DNA of 64,000 nucleotides, taken from Daejeonella sp. Its GTDB lineage: Bacteria > Bacteroidota > Bacteroidia > Sphingobacteriales > Sphingobacteriaceae. Shown here in pieces: positions 9,037-18,208 of the stretch. The notes beneath the pieces are model-generated. The model saw nothing but the letters and a program-made list of their open reading frames with translations, was not told where the DNA came from and searched no databases. The stretch covers positions 147,486 through 211,485 of the forward strand of contig NZ_JAUXXZ010000050.1 of NCBI RefSeq assembly GCF_030684675.1, written 5' to 3'. The translations under genes were made by a program, and so were the position numbers. Numbering within the stretch: the first letter of the stretch is position 1; every line of letters starts with the position of its first letter.

Positions 9037-9318
9037 ATGGGAACACAGGTACAGGAAGAAACACTAACGCTTGAGGAGGTTTTAGCAGCGTTAAAAGTTA
9101 ATCATCGCCTGATTCTGTGGAATGATGATACCAATACTTTTGAGCACGTTATTCATTGCCTCGTAAAATACCTCGACTATACTGAAAAACAGGCTGAAAG
9201 AATCGCCTGGACAGTCCATAATGACGGGAAATGCACAATCCTTGAAGGTTCATTTACTGAAGTTGAAGTTTACCGTAAAATACTTCAGCAGGAAGGCTTA
9301 ACTGTTAGTGTTGAATAG
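9037..9318 (+). CDS. clpS: ATP-dependent Clp protease adaptor ClpS
   Basis: This 93-residue protein carries the ClpS core ILWNDDTNTFEHVI (substrate-binding NDD...T), the helix YTEKQAERIAWTVHNDGK and the C-terminal EVYRKILQQEGLTVSVE. ClpS binds the ClpA/ClpC N-domain and delivers N-end-rule substrates for degradation. The N-terminal extension (MGTQVQEETLTLEEVLAAL) is short, as is usual. No other in-frame ATG precedes the conserved core, so the start is firm even though the promoter almost touches it. Confidence 0.92.
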   Translation: MGTQVQEETLTLEEVLAALKVNHRLILWNDDTNTFEHVIHCLVKYLDYTEKQAERIAWTVHNDGKCTILEGSFTEVEVYRKILQQEGLTVSVE

Positions 9319-9370
9319 AAAACAGAAATCCAGGTCTTATTGCTTAACATCTTCCCATCCTTCAAATCCC

Positions 9371-10306
9371 TCAAAAATAGCACTTTGGGGTTGAGCTCGA
9401 ATTCCTGGTAGAAAATCTGAAATTAAGCACAATTTCATGTGATCCCCTTTCAACAGCTGCCAGTCTTGAGGTTGTAAAATCGTATGAATATCCTAACTGC
9501 AGATTTGGACTTAACTGTATCTCAGCAAGCAGATCCACTGAATCCATAGAGCGTAATGAAGCCCCAAGCCAGAGTGTTTCTTTAAAAAGGAAATTCGCAT
9601 TCAAATCTATCTGAACAGGAGAACCGTTTACATATTTAATAAGTATATTTGGTTTGAACTTAATATCAGCTCCCAGATCCATCAGGTATCCACCCTGTAG
9701 TAAATAATGCGGTTTGTATGCCGTGGCAGATTGCTTTGCTGTACCTAAATCCCTGTAATAAAAAAAAGGTGATGAAAGACCGGCATAAAATTTCTGCGAG
9801 AACAGCATTAATCCAAATCCAAGATTCGCCCTCAGGGAATTCTGATCAGCAAAAACAGGATCCTGAGCTGCTGTAGGACTCCCGGACTGGCTATATTGTC
9901 CCACATACTTTCCCAGTCCACCATTCAATCCCAGAGAAAAGTAAGTATTATCCCCAACAGCAATCTTATGAGCTACCGTACCTAAAAAGCCATTCTCACT
10001 AATTACTTCACCAATCTGATCTCTCATAAATATTATGCCTGCTGATGTTCCTGATTGATTTATCGGGCTATGAACAGAAATAGTTTGTGTATTCGGAGCA
10101 CCTTTAAATCCCACCCATTGCTGTCTTGCAAGTGCTGTGACATTAATTGCATCATCTATTGAGGAATATGCCGGATTGATCATTAATCCGTTAAACATAT
10201 ATTGTGTAAACATCGCCTTCTGCTGAGCAAAAACAGAAGTTGTACCACTGATGAAAAGCAGCAATGCAAGTAAAACAACTCTGATCTCCTGCGACTGGAA
10301 TTTCAT
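9371..10306 (-). CDS. PorP/SprF family outer-membrane protein (type IX secretion)
   Basis: This is a 311-residue outer-membrane beta-barrel with a signal peptide ending near VFAQQ. The mature start QYMFNGLMINPAYSS followed by ARQQWVGFKGAPNTQTISVHSPI is the signature of the PorP/SprF family, and alternating barrel strands continue to the C-terminus. Family members work with type IX secretion substrates, often encoded next to a large gliding-type adhesin. No such partner is adjacent here, so this is a stand-alone paralogue. It is convergent with clpS. Confidence 0.88.
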   Translation of the reverse strand: MKFQSQEIRVVLLALLLFISGTTSVFAQQKAMFTQYMFNGLMINPAYSSIDDAINVTALARQQWVGFKGAPNTQTISVHSPINQSGTSAGIIFMRDQIGEVISENGFLGTVAHKIAVGDNTYFSLGLNGGLGKYVGQYSQSGSPTAAQDPVFADQNSLRANLGFGLMLFSQKFYAGLSSPFFYYRDLGTAKQSATAYKPHYLLQGGYLMDLGADIKFKPNILIKYVNGSPVQIDLNANFLFKETLWLGASLRSMDSVDLLAEIQLSPNLQLGYSYDFTTSRLAAVERGSHEIVLNFRFSTRNSSSTPKCYF

Positions 10307-10573
10307 TGATTCGGCTTTTAGCGATTGTTCTGACCCTGACCTTAATTATACCCTTTAGCAATTGGAAGAAAAAACAATTGCATTATTTCAACCAACATTA
10401 AATTCAGGGCCGAAATATGGATTCTTGTACGTTAAACAAGGTATATAGTTACGATTCTCCAATATTGATGCCAATCCTCACCTAATTTTAACCCTGACTT
10501 AAATCCTTGAATTTTTTCTTAATTTGTCTGCCTGAGTCGAAAATTTCATTTGCTACATTTTAATTTCAAAGAC

Positions 10574-11329
10574 ATGTTTTTCTACTTATCAAAGGTCCTT
10601 ACCTTCCTGATCTCACCAACAGTCATCATCATAGGTGTTTTGATTATAGCATTGATCATTAATAAACCAGCCCTGCGAAGAAAATTGCTCATCGCTTCTT
10701 TGGGCTTACTTCTTTTCTTCAGCAACCCATTTATAATTAATCAATTACTTAAATATTGGGAACTGAAAAGCAGCATGAATGACAAGAAGATTTACGATAC
10801 CGGCGTAATTCTCAGTGGTTTCATGACCAGGGATAAAGAAAGCGGCAGTCTTAGTTTTGGAGAGGGTGCAGACAGGCTGACGGAGGGTTTAATACAATAT
10901 AGAAAAGGCCGGATAAAAACAATAATAATTAGTGGGGGTAGCGGAAGTATGGTAGATGATACGCGTGAGTCAACACTCGCCAAAGCATTTTTAATAGAAA
11001 ATTGCAATGTACCTGACTCCGTAGTTATTATTGACTCAGTATCGAGAAATACCTACGAAAATGCTGTTGAATCTAAAAAAATCATGAATGCAGCAGGATT
11101 AAGATCCGCTATCATGATTACTTCGGCATGGCATATGAGAAGAGCAGAAGGATGCTTTAAGAAAGTTGGTTTGGATGTTGATGTACACCCAATTGATGGC
11201 ATGTACCATGGTCAGGGTTTTACTCCATCTGATCTATTTATCCCAAATACCAGCAATATTGTTCGATGGGAAAACCTTATGCATGAGATTGCAGGGATTA
11301 TAATCTATAAATTACAGGGATATAATTAA
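10574..11329 (+). CDS. YdcF/ElyC-like DUF218 membrane protein
   Basis: Two N-terminal membrane helices (about residues 9-33 and 40-58) are followed by a DUF218 domain: DTGVILSGF, GADRLTEGLIQYRKGRIKTIIISGGSG, SRNTYENAVESKKIMNAAG and MITSAWHMRRAEGCFKKVGL. The conserved Ser/Asn/His residues of the family are present. ElyC/SanA/YdcF proteins act in envelope maintenance and possibly polyprenyl-phosphate or peptidoglycan metabolism. The reaction is not settled. I chose the ATG at 10574; a TTG eight codons earlier is in frame. Confidence 0.85.
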   Translation: MFFYLSKVLTFLISPTVIIIGVLIIALIINKPALRRKLLIASLGLLLFFSNPFIINQLLKYWELKSSMNDKKIYDTGVILSGFMTRDKESGSLSFGEGADRLTEGLIQYRKGRIKTIIISGGSGSMVDDTRESTLAKAFLIENCNVPDSVVIIDSVSRNTYENAVESKKIMNAAGLRSAIMITSAWHMRRAEGCFKKVGLDVDVHPIDGMYHGQGFTPSDLFIPNTSNIVRWENLMHEIAGIIIYKLQGYN

Positions 11330-11349
11330 TTTGAAGGGATAGGAAGTTA

Positions 11350-12489
11350 TTATTTAGACATCCGTTTCCTCAATTGTACCAGCCCCTCGTTATTTACACT
11401 GTAAACCTGCTCATCACTGCTTATAAAGACCATAAACTGATGTGTACCTGCTTCCATCCAAAGCTTGTTTTCTTTCCCTTCAATAGGAAATATCAGTTCA
11501 GTTATCCCCAACATAGACAGATCGGATGCGTATACCCTATTTTTTTGATAATAATCCTGCTGCAAATAATAAACATACCAGAGATGCTTCTTTTGCTCTT
11601 CACTGTAAGGGATAGTAAATGAATTTTTAGAATCTCCGGATACTTGTTTGCTGAAATGCAGATAAGCCCAGCGCTCAGGAAAATGCATATTTATCACACC
11701 CTGCGAAGACCAGACCCAATTGTATTCGGGTAGATTCCTGCCATCAGCTCCTTTCAATTTGATATATTTTCCATCTTTCACTTCAGTTTTCCATTCCACT
11801 CTCGAAAAATTAATCCTCCAGAAATCACCATCAACTGGCACTTTAGCAGAATTAGCGATACTTACTGCCCAAAATGGAATAAACATCTCAAGAGTCCAGC
11901 CCTTATCAATATCTGATGGATTATTTATTGTTCCCTGAACATCCACTGCCCATTTCACACCGGGAGCATTATACGTGATCATTGCTCCGCTGCCATTACG
12001 GTATGGTTTAGTCATGAACAAATCGAACATAGTATTTAAGGCATTTACCTCGAACTCATAATAACGGTGAGTATCATTGTCGGGATCAATAAATACTTCA
12101 AAATCATTGTCATAAAAAACGATATCATCATAATTCTTTAAATATGCCCAAACATGAGGCTCCATGAGTTCAGCGGCAATATATAAACCTTTGCTATCCC
12201 AGGTCATCTTTGCTCTGGTATTCCAGATTGGAAGTGGTTTTCTTTCAGCTTGAATATCCTTGAAATTTTCTGTCCATTCCACATTTTTCCAAACCTTATC
12301 ATCCAGTTTACCATCGATTTTTGGTGACTCGGAATTAAAGAATACGGTATATTTCTTTGGGGTAGATAATAAATCCTCCTTTCCTGCAAATTTAGGCTGT
12401 GCCTTAGCAGAAGATATAGTCATTAAAGTCAGAAGACCTGAAAACAGCAAATAAAATTTATTTTCAGGATAAAAAATTTTGATGTCCAT
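11350..12489 (-). CDS. Exported protein with CBM9-like domain
   Basis: The 379-residue protein has a signal peptide (LLFSGLLTLMTISSAKAQ). A carbohydrate-binding-module-9-like beta-sandwich follows: SPKIDGKLDDKVWKNVEWTENF, TRAKMTWDSKGLYIAAE, DDIVFYDNDFEVFIDPDND, YYEFEVNALNTMFDL. WTLEMFIPFWAVS and WRINFSRVEWK close the fold. The DNDFEVFIDPD stretch is the usual hallmark. Similar Bacteroidota proteins bind or process glycans at the cell surface, but no catalytic domain is evident. It is convergent with the DUF218 gene and not in an obvious operon. Confidence 0.82.
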   Translation of the reverse strand: MDIKIFYPENKFYLLFSGLLTLMTISSAKAQPKFAGKEDLLSTPKKYTVFFNSESPKIDGKLDDKVWKNVEWTENFKDIQAERKPLPIWNTRAKMTWDSKGLYIAAELMEPHVWAYLKNYDDIVFYDNDFEVFIDPDNDTHRYYEFEVNALNTMFDLFMTKPYRNGSGAMITYNAPGVKWAVDVQGTINNPSDIDKGWTLEMFIPFWAVSIANSAKVPVDGDFWRINFSRVEWKTEVKDGKYIKLKGADGRNLPEYNWVWSSQGVINMHFPERWAYLHFSKQVSGDSKNSFTIPYSEEQKKHLWYVYYLQQDYYQKNRVYASDLSMLGITELIFPIEGKENKLWMEAGTHQFMVFISSDEQVYSVNNEGLVQLRKRMSK

Positions 12490-12718
12490 ATTTTAACTCT
12501 ACAAATTTGAGAATTGGAAATTAAGAAGATTTTTGATGATTCAGAACTATAACGAAATATATGAATCATTCTAAACAATTGTGGGTATCCCATTAATAAG
12601 AATAAAATACCTGAACCAAGGCTGCCAAAAAACTGATGTTCAAGCTTGTATAATTTTCACTCTTCTTGCTTTTTAATATCTTCGCAGTTCAGAACCAATT
12701 TTAAACAATCTTAAATTC

Positions 12719-14272
12719 ATGAAAAAATCAATTAAGCTTTTAGCTATAGTTCTATTATTTTCAGGGAGCATAACATACGCCCAAAATAATGATCCGGTTG
12801 TACAAGGGATTATTAAAGAAGCAAGTGAAAACTCACAATTGAAGAAACTTGCCCATGAGCTGACCGATGGAATTGGCCCAAGGCTTGTTGGAACACCGCA
12901 AATGAAACAAGCCCACGATTGGGCGGTTGCAAAATATGAAAGCTGGGGAATTCCTGCAAAAAATGAGAAATGGGGAGAATGGCGCGGATGGGAACGAGGT
13001 ATAACTCATATTGATATGATTCACCCACGTACTGAATCGCTTGAGGGAATGCAGCTTGCATGGAGTGCTTCAACCCATGGTAAAACTGTTACTGCAGAAA
13101 CAATTATTCTGGCCGACCTTCCCGACTCTATTGCATTTCAAAACTGGTTACCTAATGTAAAAGGTAAATTCGTAATGATTTCTATGCAACAGCCTACAGG
13201 AAGAGATGACAGAAACTGGGAAGAGTTTGCTACCAAAGAATCACTTGAAAAAATGAAGGTCGAGCGTACTGCTGCAGTAAATGCATGGCGCAACCGTCTT
13301 AGCAAAACCGGACTTAGTCCGAAAGCATTGGCAATAGCCCTTGAAAATGCGGGAGCCGCAGGTATTTTTGCCTCCAACTGGTCTGCAGGCTTTGGAGTAA
13401 ATAAAATATTTGGTGCTCAAAGTACAAAGATCCCAACCATTGACGTTTCTCTTGAAGATTACGGAATGCTGTACCGTCTAACAGAATCAGGTGTTACTCC
13501 TAAGATTAACTTACGTGCCGACTCAAAACAACTGGGAATGGTACCCGTTTTCAATACGATAGCTGAAATCAAAGGCACTGAAAAAGCGGATGAGTATGTA
13601 GTACTCTCTGCACATTTCGATTCATGGGATGGCGGCACAGGCGCTACAGATAATGCTACCGGAACAATAACCATGCTTGAAGCAATGAGAATCCTCAAAA
13701 AAGTTTATCCGAATCCAAAGAGGACTATTCTTGTTGGGCATTGGGGTAGTGAAGAACAAGGATTAAATGGATCCAGAGCATTCGTTGAGGACCACCCGGA
13801 TATCGTCCGGAATATTCAGGCTTTGTTCAATCAGGATAACGGAACCGGAAGGGTTGTTGATCTTTCGGGTCAGGGATTTTTACACGCTTACAGTTATTTA
13901 GGCAAATGGTTACAGGCAGTACCTGATGAAATCAGATCAGAGATTAAAACTAACTTCCCCGGCACTCCCGGTGGTGGCGGATCTGATTATGCATCTTTCG
14001 TAGCTGCAGGTGTTCCTGCATTTTCATTAAGCTCCTTAAGCTGGGCTTATAGAACTTATACCTGGCATACCAACCGTGATACTTACGATAAGATTGTATT
14101 TGATGATGTTCAGAAAAATGCAATTCTAACAGCAATAATGGCCTACAAAGCAAGTGAAGATCCAACACCGGCATCCCGCGAAAAAAGTATTCTCCCTGTT
14201 AGTCAAAGAACCGGCCAGCCAATATCATGGCCTGCACAACGCAGCCCAACTCGTAAGGGTGGTGTAAATTAA
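12719..14272 (+). CDS. Secreted M28-family metallopeptidase
   Basis: The 517-residue protein has a signal peptide (KSIKLLAIVLLFSGSITYAQ). A PA-like insert lies in the first half (LPNVKGKFVMISM, ENAGAAGIF). The M28 di-zinc core follows with ligands in SAHFDSWDGGTGATDNATG (His, Asp), GSEEQGLNGS (catalytic and ligand Glu), NQDNGTGR (Asp) and the late His of TWHTNRDTYDK. The layout resembles carboxypeptidase Q. Likely role: extracytoplasmic amino- or dipeptide hydrolysis. The RAYT element inverted repeat begins on the base after its stop codon. Confidence 0.9.
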   Translation: MKKSIKLLAIVLLFSGSITYAQNNDPVVQGIIKEASENSQLKKLAHELTDGIGPRLVGTPQMKQAHDWAVAKYESWGIPAKNEKWGEWRGWERGITHIDMIHPRTESLEGMQLAWSASTHGKTVTAETIILADLPDSIAFQNWLPNVKGKFVMISMQQPTGRDDRNWEEFATKESLEKMKVERTAAVNAWRNRLSKTGLSPKALAIALENAGAAGIFASNWSAGFGVNKIFGAQSTKIPTIDVSLEDYGMLYRLTESGVTPKINLRADSKQLGMVPVFNTIAEIKGTEKADEYVVLSAHFDSWDGGTGATDNATGTITMLEAMRILKKVYPNPKRTILVGHWGSEEQGLNGSRAFVEDHPDIVRNIQALFNQDNGTGRVVDLSGQGFLHAYSYLGKWLQAVPDEIRSEIKTNFPGTPGGGGSDYASFVAAGVPAFSLSSLSWAYRTYTWHTNRDTYDKIVFDDVQKNAILTAIMAYKASEDPTPASREKSILPVSQRTGQPISWPAQRSPTRKGGVN

Positions 14273-14280
14273 ATAAGCTG

Positions 14281-14308
14281 TTCGACATGTTCTGCAGGGC
14301 ATGTCGAA
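14281..14308. repeat. Left REP-like palindrome of the RAYT unit
   Basis: The arms TTCGACATG and CATGTCGAA surround a TTCTGCAGGG core. The preceding ATAAGCTG (14273-14280) also belongs to the inverted repeat shared with the right end. Confidence 0.85.
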
Positions 14309-14321
14309 TACTTAGATAAGG

Positions 14322-14338
14322 GTGGATTTTTAATCCAC
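14322..14338. repeat. Left inner hairpin of the RAYT unit
   Basis: GTGGATT-TTT-AATCCAC is a 7-bp perfect stem, 13 nt inside the left palindrome. It occupies a position similar to the GCGGGTTT hairpin at the right end, but with a different stem sequence. Confidence 0.7.
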
Positions 14339-14342
14339 ATAT

Positions 14343-14870
14343 TCACAAAAATACCAGGTCAAGTAGTCCTTTTCTAGTTCCATAATAATCACCACAACTA
14401 CTATACAAATATTCCTCTTCTTTTTCGACCAGAAATGCGCGTACAGGATTTAGATGAATGTAATTTAATTTGACAATAAAAAAATCCTCCGAATAAATTT
14501 CCTCACCATGATACCCTTCTTCCCAAAACCATATATTGCCATCCTTATTTAGCAACCATAACATCCATTTTTTACGACTTTCCGCTGGATTTTGCTTAAT
14601 GGCTTCATAAATTTTTTTGGATGTATATTTCTTCAGATCTCTGATAATATCACTTAAGTTTGATTTCCTACTGCTTAAAACCATATGAAAATGGTTACTC
14701 ATTATCACCCATGAGTGAACCTCTAAGCCCTTATGCTGCTGACAATATCTAATACTATCAAGTAAAATATTAACATATTCTGCTCTTGTAAAAACATCAA
14801 CCCATTGATGTACCGTACATGTTATAAAGTGCGGGGCATGTTGATTTTTAATTGTATAACTTAATCCCAT
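14343..14870 (-). CDS. REP-associated tyrosine transposase (Y1_Tnp / TnpA_REP)
   Basis: This 175-residue single-strand transposase-like protein has the HUH metal site H60-F-H62 in WVIMSNHFHMVL. The candidate nucleophile tyrosine is Y82 in LKKYTSKKIYE, and the family tail YIHLNPVRAFLVEKEEEYLYSS is present. Proteins of this type cut and rejoin REP palindromes at stem-loop structures, and are usually domesticated single-copy enzymes. The gene is intact with a complete frame. It sits between inverted palindromes it probably recognises. Confidence 0.9.
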   Translation of the reverse strand: MGLSYTIKNQHAPHFITCTVHQWVDVFTRAEYVNILLDSIRYCQQHKGLEVHSWVIMSNHFHMVLSSRKSNLSDIIRDLKKYTSKKIYEAIKQNPAESRKKWMLWLLNKDGNIWFWEEGYHGEEIYSEDFFIVKLNYIHLNPVRAFLVEKEEEYLYSSCGDYYGTRKGLLDLVFL

Positions 14871-14974
14871 AATCGAATATGGAAATTAATTACAGGGGCT
14901 ATGTACTACTGTATTGATCTAATTAGTTAACGGTTTATTTTTGAAATCTTTCGATAAAAATTCATAAAATTCAA

Positions 14975-14991
14975 GCGGGTTTCAAACCCGC
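14975..14991. repeat. Right inner hairpin of the RAYT unit
   Basis: GCGGGTTT-C-AAACCCGC is an 8-bp stem just inside the right palindrome. It occupies the place of the left GTGGATT hairpin; the stem sequence differs but base pairing is kept. Confidence 0.7.
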
Positions 14992-15003
14992 TTTATCTGT
15001 TAA

Positions 15004-15031
15004 TTCGACATGCCCTGCGGAACATGTCGAA
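15004..15031. repeat. Right REP-like palindrome of the RAYT unit
   Basis: The arms TTCGACATG and CATGTCGAA surround a CCCTGCGGAA core. It is the reverse complement of the left palindrome except for one A/G change. The following CAGCTTAT mirrors the left ATAAGCTG. Confidence 0.85.
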
Positions 15032-15042
15032 CAGCTTATCGA

Positions 15043-17238
15043 TTATAATACCAGTAAACCCTTTTGCCTCAAACTATTTATTGCCTTTCCATACCAAAAT
15101 GGTTCAAAATCTACTTCTAAGTAAGTTTCAAAATCCATTTTTGCCTTTTTAAAGGTCATCAGTTCTGCATTTTCAGGACCTGCAAGAGTCAGAAATTTAA
15201 TCAGCCAATCAGCCTGATCTATTTCGACCTGAATGCTAAAACTCCCCTTCTTTTCAAAGAATTTTAACCCGGCCATTTCCCATTGCCTGCCCTTTTTACT
15301 TTTTGTAAAATAATCGATTACAGGCTTTGTCCCGAGCCAAACTATTTTTGCATCAGGTTTAAGCAGGAATGACTCTTCCTTAGAAAGAGACTTTATAATA
15401 AATTCAGGATCAACCTTCGTCTTTGGTACCTTATGTTCAAACCATTCCTGCAAAGGGTAATCAAAACAGATTCCATGCATGTAATTAAACAATGACTTCT
15501 TTAAACCATAACTAAAGAGTTCATGATCAGTTCCACTTTTATCAATGTGAACTATATCATTATTTGCAAAGCTGCCACTTGTACTACAGGCTTTTTCAGC
15601 TTTGAACTTTTCGGGATACATCCCCACCGGACTATGAGCTGTCATCGCAAACTGATGCCAGAATGCCGACTGAAGAACTCCTGACTCAAACATTTGTCTT
15701 ACCATTTCCAATGAATCGATGGTCTCTTGAGCAGATTGGGTTGGGAAACCATACATCAGATAAGCGTGAACCATAATCCCTGCTTCGGTAAAATTATGAC
15801 AGACTCTGGCTACCTGCTCAACTGTTACACCTTTTTGGATCAGCTCCAACAGGCGATCGGATGCCACTTCGAGTCCGCCGGATATTGCGATACAGCCTGA
15901 AGCTTTTAACAGTAAACAAAGATTCCTTGTAAAACTCTTCTCAAAACGAATGTTTGTCCACCAGGTTACAGTCAGTTTTCTCCTGATAATCTCTAAAGCA
16001 AGTGATCGCATTAAGGCGGGTGGTGCAGCTTCATCGACAAAATGAAACCCCCGCTCACCAGTTTGTGCTATCATTTCCTCCATCCTGTCGCAGAGCAGAC
16101 CGGCCGCAACAGGCTCATAAACTTTAATATAGTCAAGTGAAATATCACAAAATGTACATTTCCCCCAATAGCAGCCATGGGCCATTGTCAGCTTGTTCCA
16201 CCTCCCGTCGCTCCACATACGGTGCATTGGGTTGACCACCTCAATAACCGAAATATATTTATCAAGCAGCAGATCACTGTAATCAGGTGTACCTACATCA
16301 ACTTGCTTATAATCAGGACAAATACTGCCATTGCAATACTTCAGCTTTGAATCGACAATTGCAAAAGTCCGTTTCAGCTCATTCAGACCACGCTTCCCAT
16401 CTAAATATTCACAAAGATGCTCCATTGGAGCTTCCCCATCATCCAAACAGATAAAATCGAAGAATTCGAATACCCTGACATCTGAAACTGAACGTAATTC
16501 GGTATTCGGGAAACCACCACCCATTGCGACCTTAACTCCGGGATAATGCAATTTCAGCCATTGGGCAATCCTAAAAGCAGAATAAAGATTACCAGGAAAA
16601 GGAACTGAGAGCGACACAAGCTCAGGTTTCAACTTCGTAATGCTCTCTTCCAGAATACGCAAAAGGATTCCGTCGATATAGGTATTATCAAGTTGTAATG
16701 CTGCGTATAATTCATCAAAACTGGATGCAGAACGTCCCATACGCTCAGCATATCTGCTGAATCCAAAATGGGGATCAATACACTCAACAATCAGATCAGA
16801 AATATCCTCAAGGTATAGGGTTGCCAGGTGCTTTGCCTTATCCTGGGTACCCATAGTACCGAATGCCCAGTCTATATCTTCCAACTGACTAAATCGTGAA
16901 GCTTCCGGAAGAAAATCCTCCTGACAAATCAGGTGTGAAAGCGTTGGATTATGGCCCTGCAAGAATGATGTTACAGCATCAATGGTGTTGATATAATGTG
17001 CTTTGAGAGCAATTATTCGCCTTGAATTTTCTGAAATAGTATCTGTGTATATGATCTGATTGAACAAGTCTTCCAATCCGGGGCTTGAAAATAACTTCAG
17101 AATAACTTCAATTCCAAGATCAGCCTGATATGATGAAATGTTTTTCGTATTAAGGAAACCCTTTAGATATGCCGTAGCAGGGTATGGCGTATTCAACTGT
17201 GTAAAGGGTGGGGTTAGTAAAAATACCTTCGTTGCCAA
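15043..17238 (-). CDS. B12-binding domain radical SAM protein
   Basis: The N-terminal segment starts VFLLTPPFTQLNTPYPATAYLKGFL. A cobalamin-binding-like Rossmann part follows (SVPFPGNLYSAFRIAQWLK, VAMGGGFPNTEL). The radical SAM core has the 4Fe-4S motif CYWGKCTFC, the HFVDEAAPP strand and ISGGLEVASDRLLELIQKG. The 731-residue length fits large B12-radical SAM enzymes (methylation or rearrangement chemistry). The substrate is unknown. In-frame translation can start only at TTG (17238), because a TAG lies nine codons upstream and no earlier ATG exists. The DUF2490 gene is 37 nt upstream on the same strand and may be co-transcribed. Confidence 0.85.
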   Translation of the reverse strand: MATKVFLLTPPFTQLNTPYPATAYLKGFLNTKNISSYQADLGIEVILKLFSSPGLEDLFNQIIYTDTISENSRRIIALKAHYINTIDAVTSFLQGHNPTLSHLICQEDFLPEASRFSQLEDIDWAFGTMGTQDKAKHLATLYLEDISDLIVECIDPHFGFSRYAERMGRSASSFDELYAALQLDNTYIDGILLRILEESITKLKPELVSLSVPFPGNLYSAFRIAQWLKLHYPGVKVAMGGGFPNTELRSVSDVRVFEFFDFICLDDGEAPMEHLCEYLDGKRGLNELKRTFAIVDSKLKYCNGSICPDYKQVDVGTPDYSDLLLDKYISVIEVVNPMHRMWSDGRWNKLTMAHGCYWGKCTFCDISLDYIKVYEPVAAGLLCDRMEEMIAQTGERGFHFVDEAAPPALMRSLALEIIRRKLTVTWWTNIRFEKSFTRNLCLLLKASGCIAISGGLEVASDRLLELIQKGVTVEQVARVCHNFTEAGIMVHAYLMYGFPTQSAQETIDSLEMVRQMFESGVLQSAFWHQFAMTAHSPVGMYPEKFKAEKACSTSGSFANNDIVHIDKSGTDHELFSYGLKKSLFNYMHGICFDYPLQEWFEHKVPKTKVDPEFIIKSLSKEESFLLKPDAKIVWLGTKPVIDYFTKSKKGRQWEMAGLKFFEKKGSFSIQVEIDQADWLIKFLTLAGPENAELMTFKKAKMDFETYLEVDFEPFWYGKAINSLRQKGLLVL

Positions 17239-17275
17239 ATCCTGAAATTTTAAACCCTAATATTTTGCTCAAAAA

Positions 17276-18037
17276 TTAATGATACAATTTTAGGCTATGA
17301 TTGATCCCTAGACTTGCAATATTACGATTTAAATACTCGACTCCCGAAATACGTTGCTGATAGAGGTTAATATAACCCAGCTCAACCGTCAGATTTTTGA
17401 CCAATTGATAATTAAGTCCGGCATAAAAGCGGTTCTGATCAAAAGAATTAAAAAGTATGCCCTTATGAGTGTTGACATAAATCCCATCACTTAGTTTAAG
17501 ATAAATTTCGTGATCATGATTTTTCGAGTTGATTAATTTACATTCAAGAGCTAACATATAGGATATCCTTTCCACAAATCTGTATCCATCAATTAATGAA
17601 TCATCCTGTTTCTTATGGATGAATCGCTCTTCCATCCGGTAACGGTGATTTAAATGAATAGATCCTAAATTGTGACTATACCCCAGGTCGTGATTAAGTC
17701 TTATTTCAGGAACCTTTAATGAACTTGAAAACTCAGGATCACCCGGAGAATTTAAATAATAGGCAATTCCATTTCTAAGACTAAAATTTTTAAATGGCTC
17801 AAAACCTAGCTGTGATTTACAGAACATCTGCGATTGTCTGACAGGATCTGTATAAATGCGTTCCTGAACTTCAACATTCAATGACCATTTTGGCGAAAAT
17901 TCCAAATCAGAGGAAAAAGATGCAACAGCAAGGCTTTGCCGGATAACTTCTTTTCGGAAATCCTGAGCATATACAGAATACGAAACTAATACGAAGGATA
18001 TAATCTTAAAAAGGATCCCAGCAGATCTCAGAAACAT
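17276..18037 (-). CDS. DUF2490-like outer-membrane protein
   Basis: This 253-residue protein has a signal peptide (ILFKIISFVLVSYSVYAQ) and alternating polar/hydrophobic strands. Features such as WSLNVEVQERIYTD, FKNFSLRNGIAYYLN, YRMEERFI and a C-terminal strand ending in LGINHSLKLYH indicate a small beta-barrel of the DUF2490 type. Function is unknown. It lies just upstream of the radical SAM gene in the same direction. Confidence 0.7.
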   Translation of the reverse strand: MFLRSAGILFKIISFVLVSYSVYAQDFRKEVIRQSLAVASFSSDLEFSPKWSLNVEVQERIYTDPVRQSQMFCKSQLGFEPFKNFSLRNGIAYYLNSPGDPEFSSSLKVPEIRLNHDLGYSHNLGSIHLNHRYRMEERFIHKKQDDSLIDGYRFVERISYMLALECKLINSKNHDHEIYLKLSDGIYVNTHKGILFNSFDQNRFYAGLNYQLVKNLTVELGYINLYQQRISGVEYLNRNIASLGINHSLKLYH

Positions 18038-18180
18038 AGCAGCAAATATTGTCTGAAAATAATCAATGGATTTGAAAATTGAATAGGATAAGTATCAGAT
18101 AACAAATAAATTACCTGAAATCAGCTAAGGTTAAATAACTAATCAACCCCGGCATCAGGATTCAATAGTTAACAGTTTAG

Positions 18181-18188
18181 TATCTTTG
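18181..18188 (+). promoter_or_regulatory. -7 promoter element for cvfB
   Basis: TATCTTTG is a perfect TAnnTTTG match 21 nt before the ATG. It places the predicted transcription start near 18192. Confidence 0.6.
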
Positions 18189-18208
18189 CAAAATATTAAA
18201 TTACAATC

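Larger units (their letters stand above)
14273..15039 (+). mobile_element. RAYT (REP-associated tyrosine transposase) unit with inverted ends
   Basis: A 767-bp unit lies between the M28 peptidase and radical SAM genes. The left end (14273-14309) and the right end (15004-15039) are inverted copies of about 36 bp with one mismatch in the 28-bp palindromic core. Each end also has an inward-facing small hairpin at a comparable position. The transposase gene fills the centre. The unit starts 1 nt after one gene and stops 3 nt before the next stop codon, which suggests precise insertion into an intergenic gap. Confidence 0.85.
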
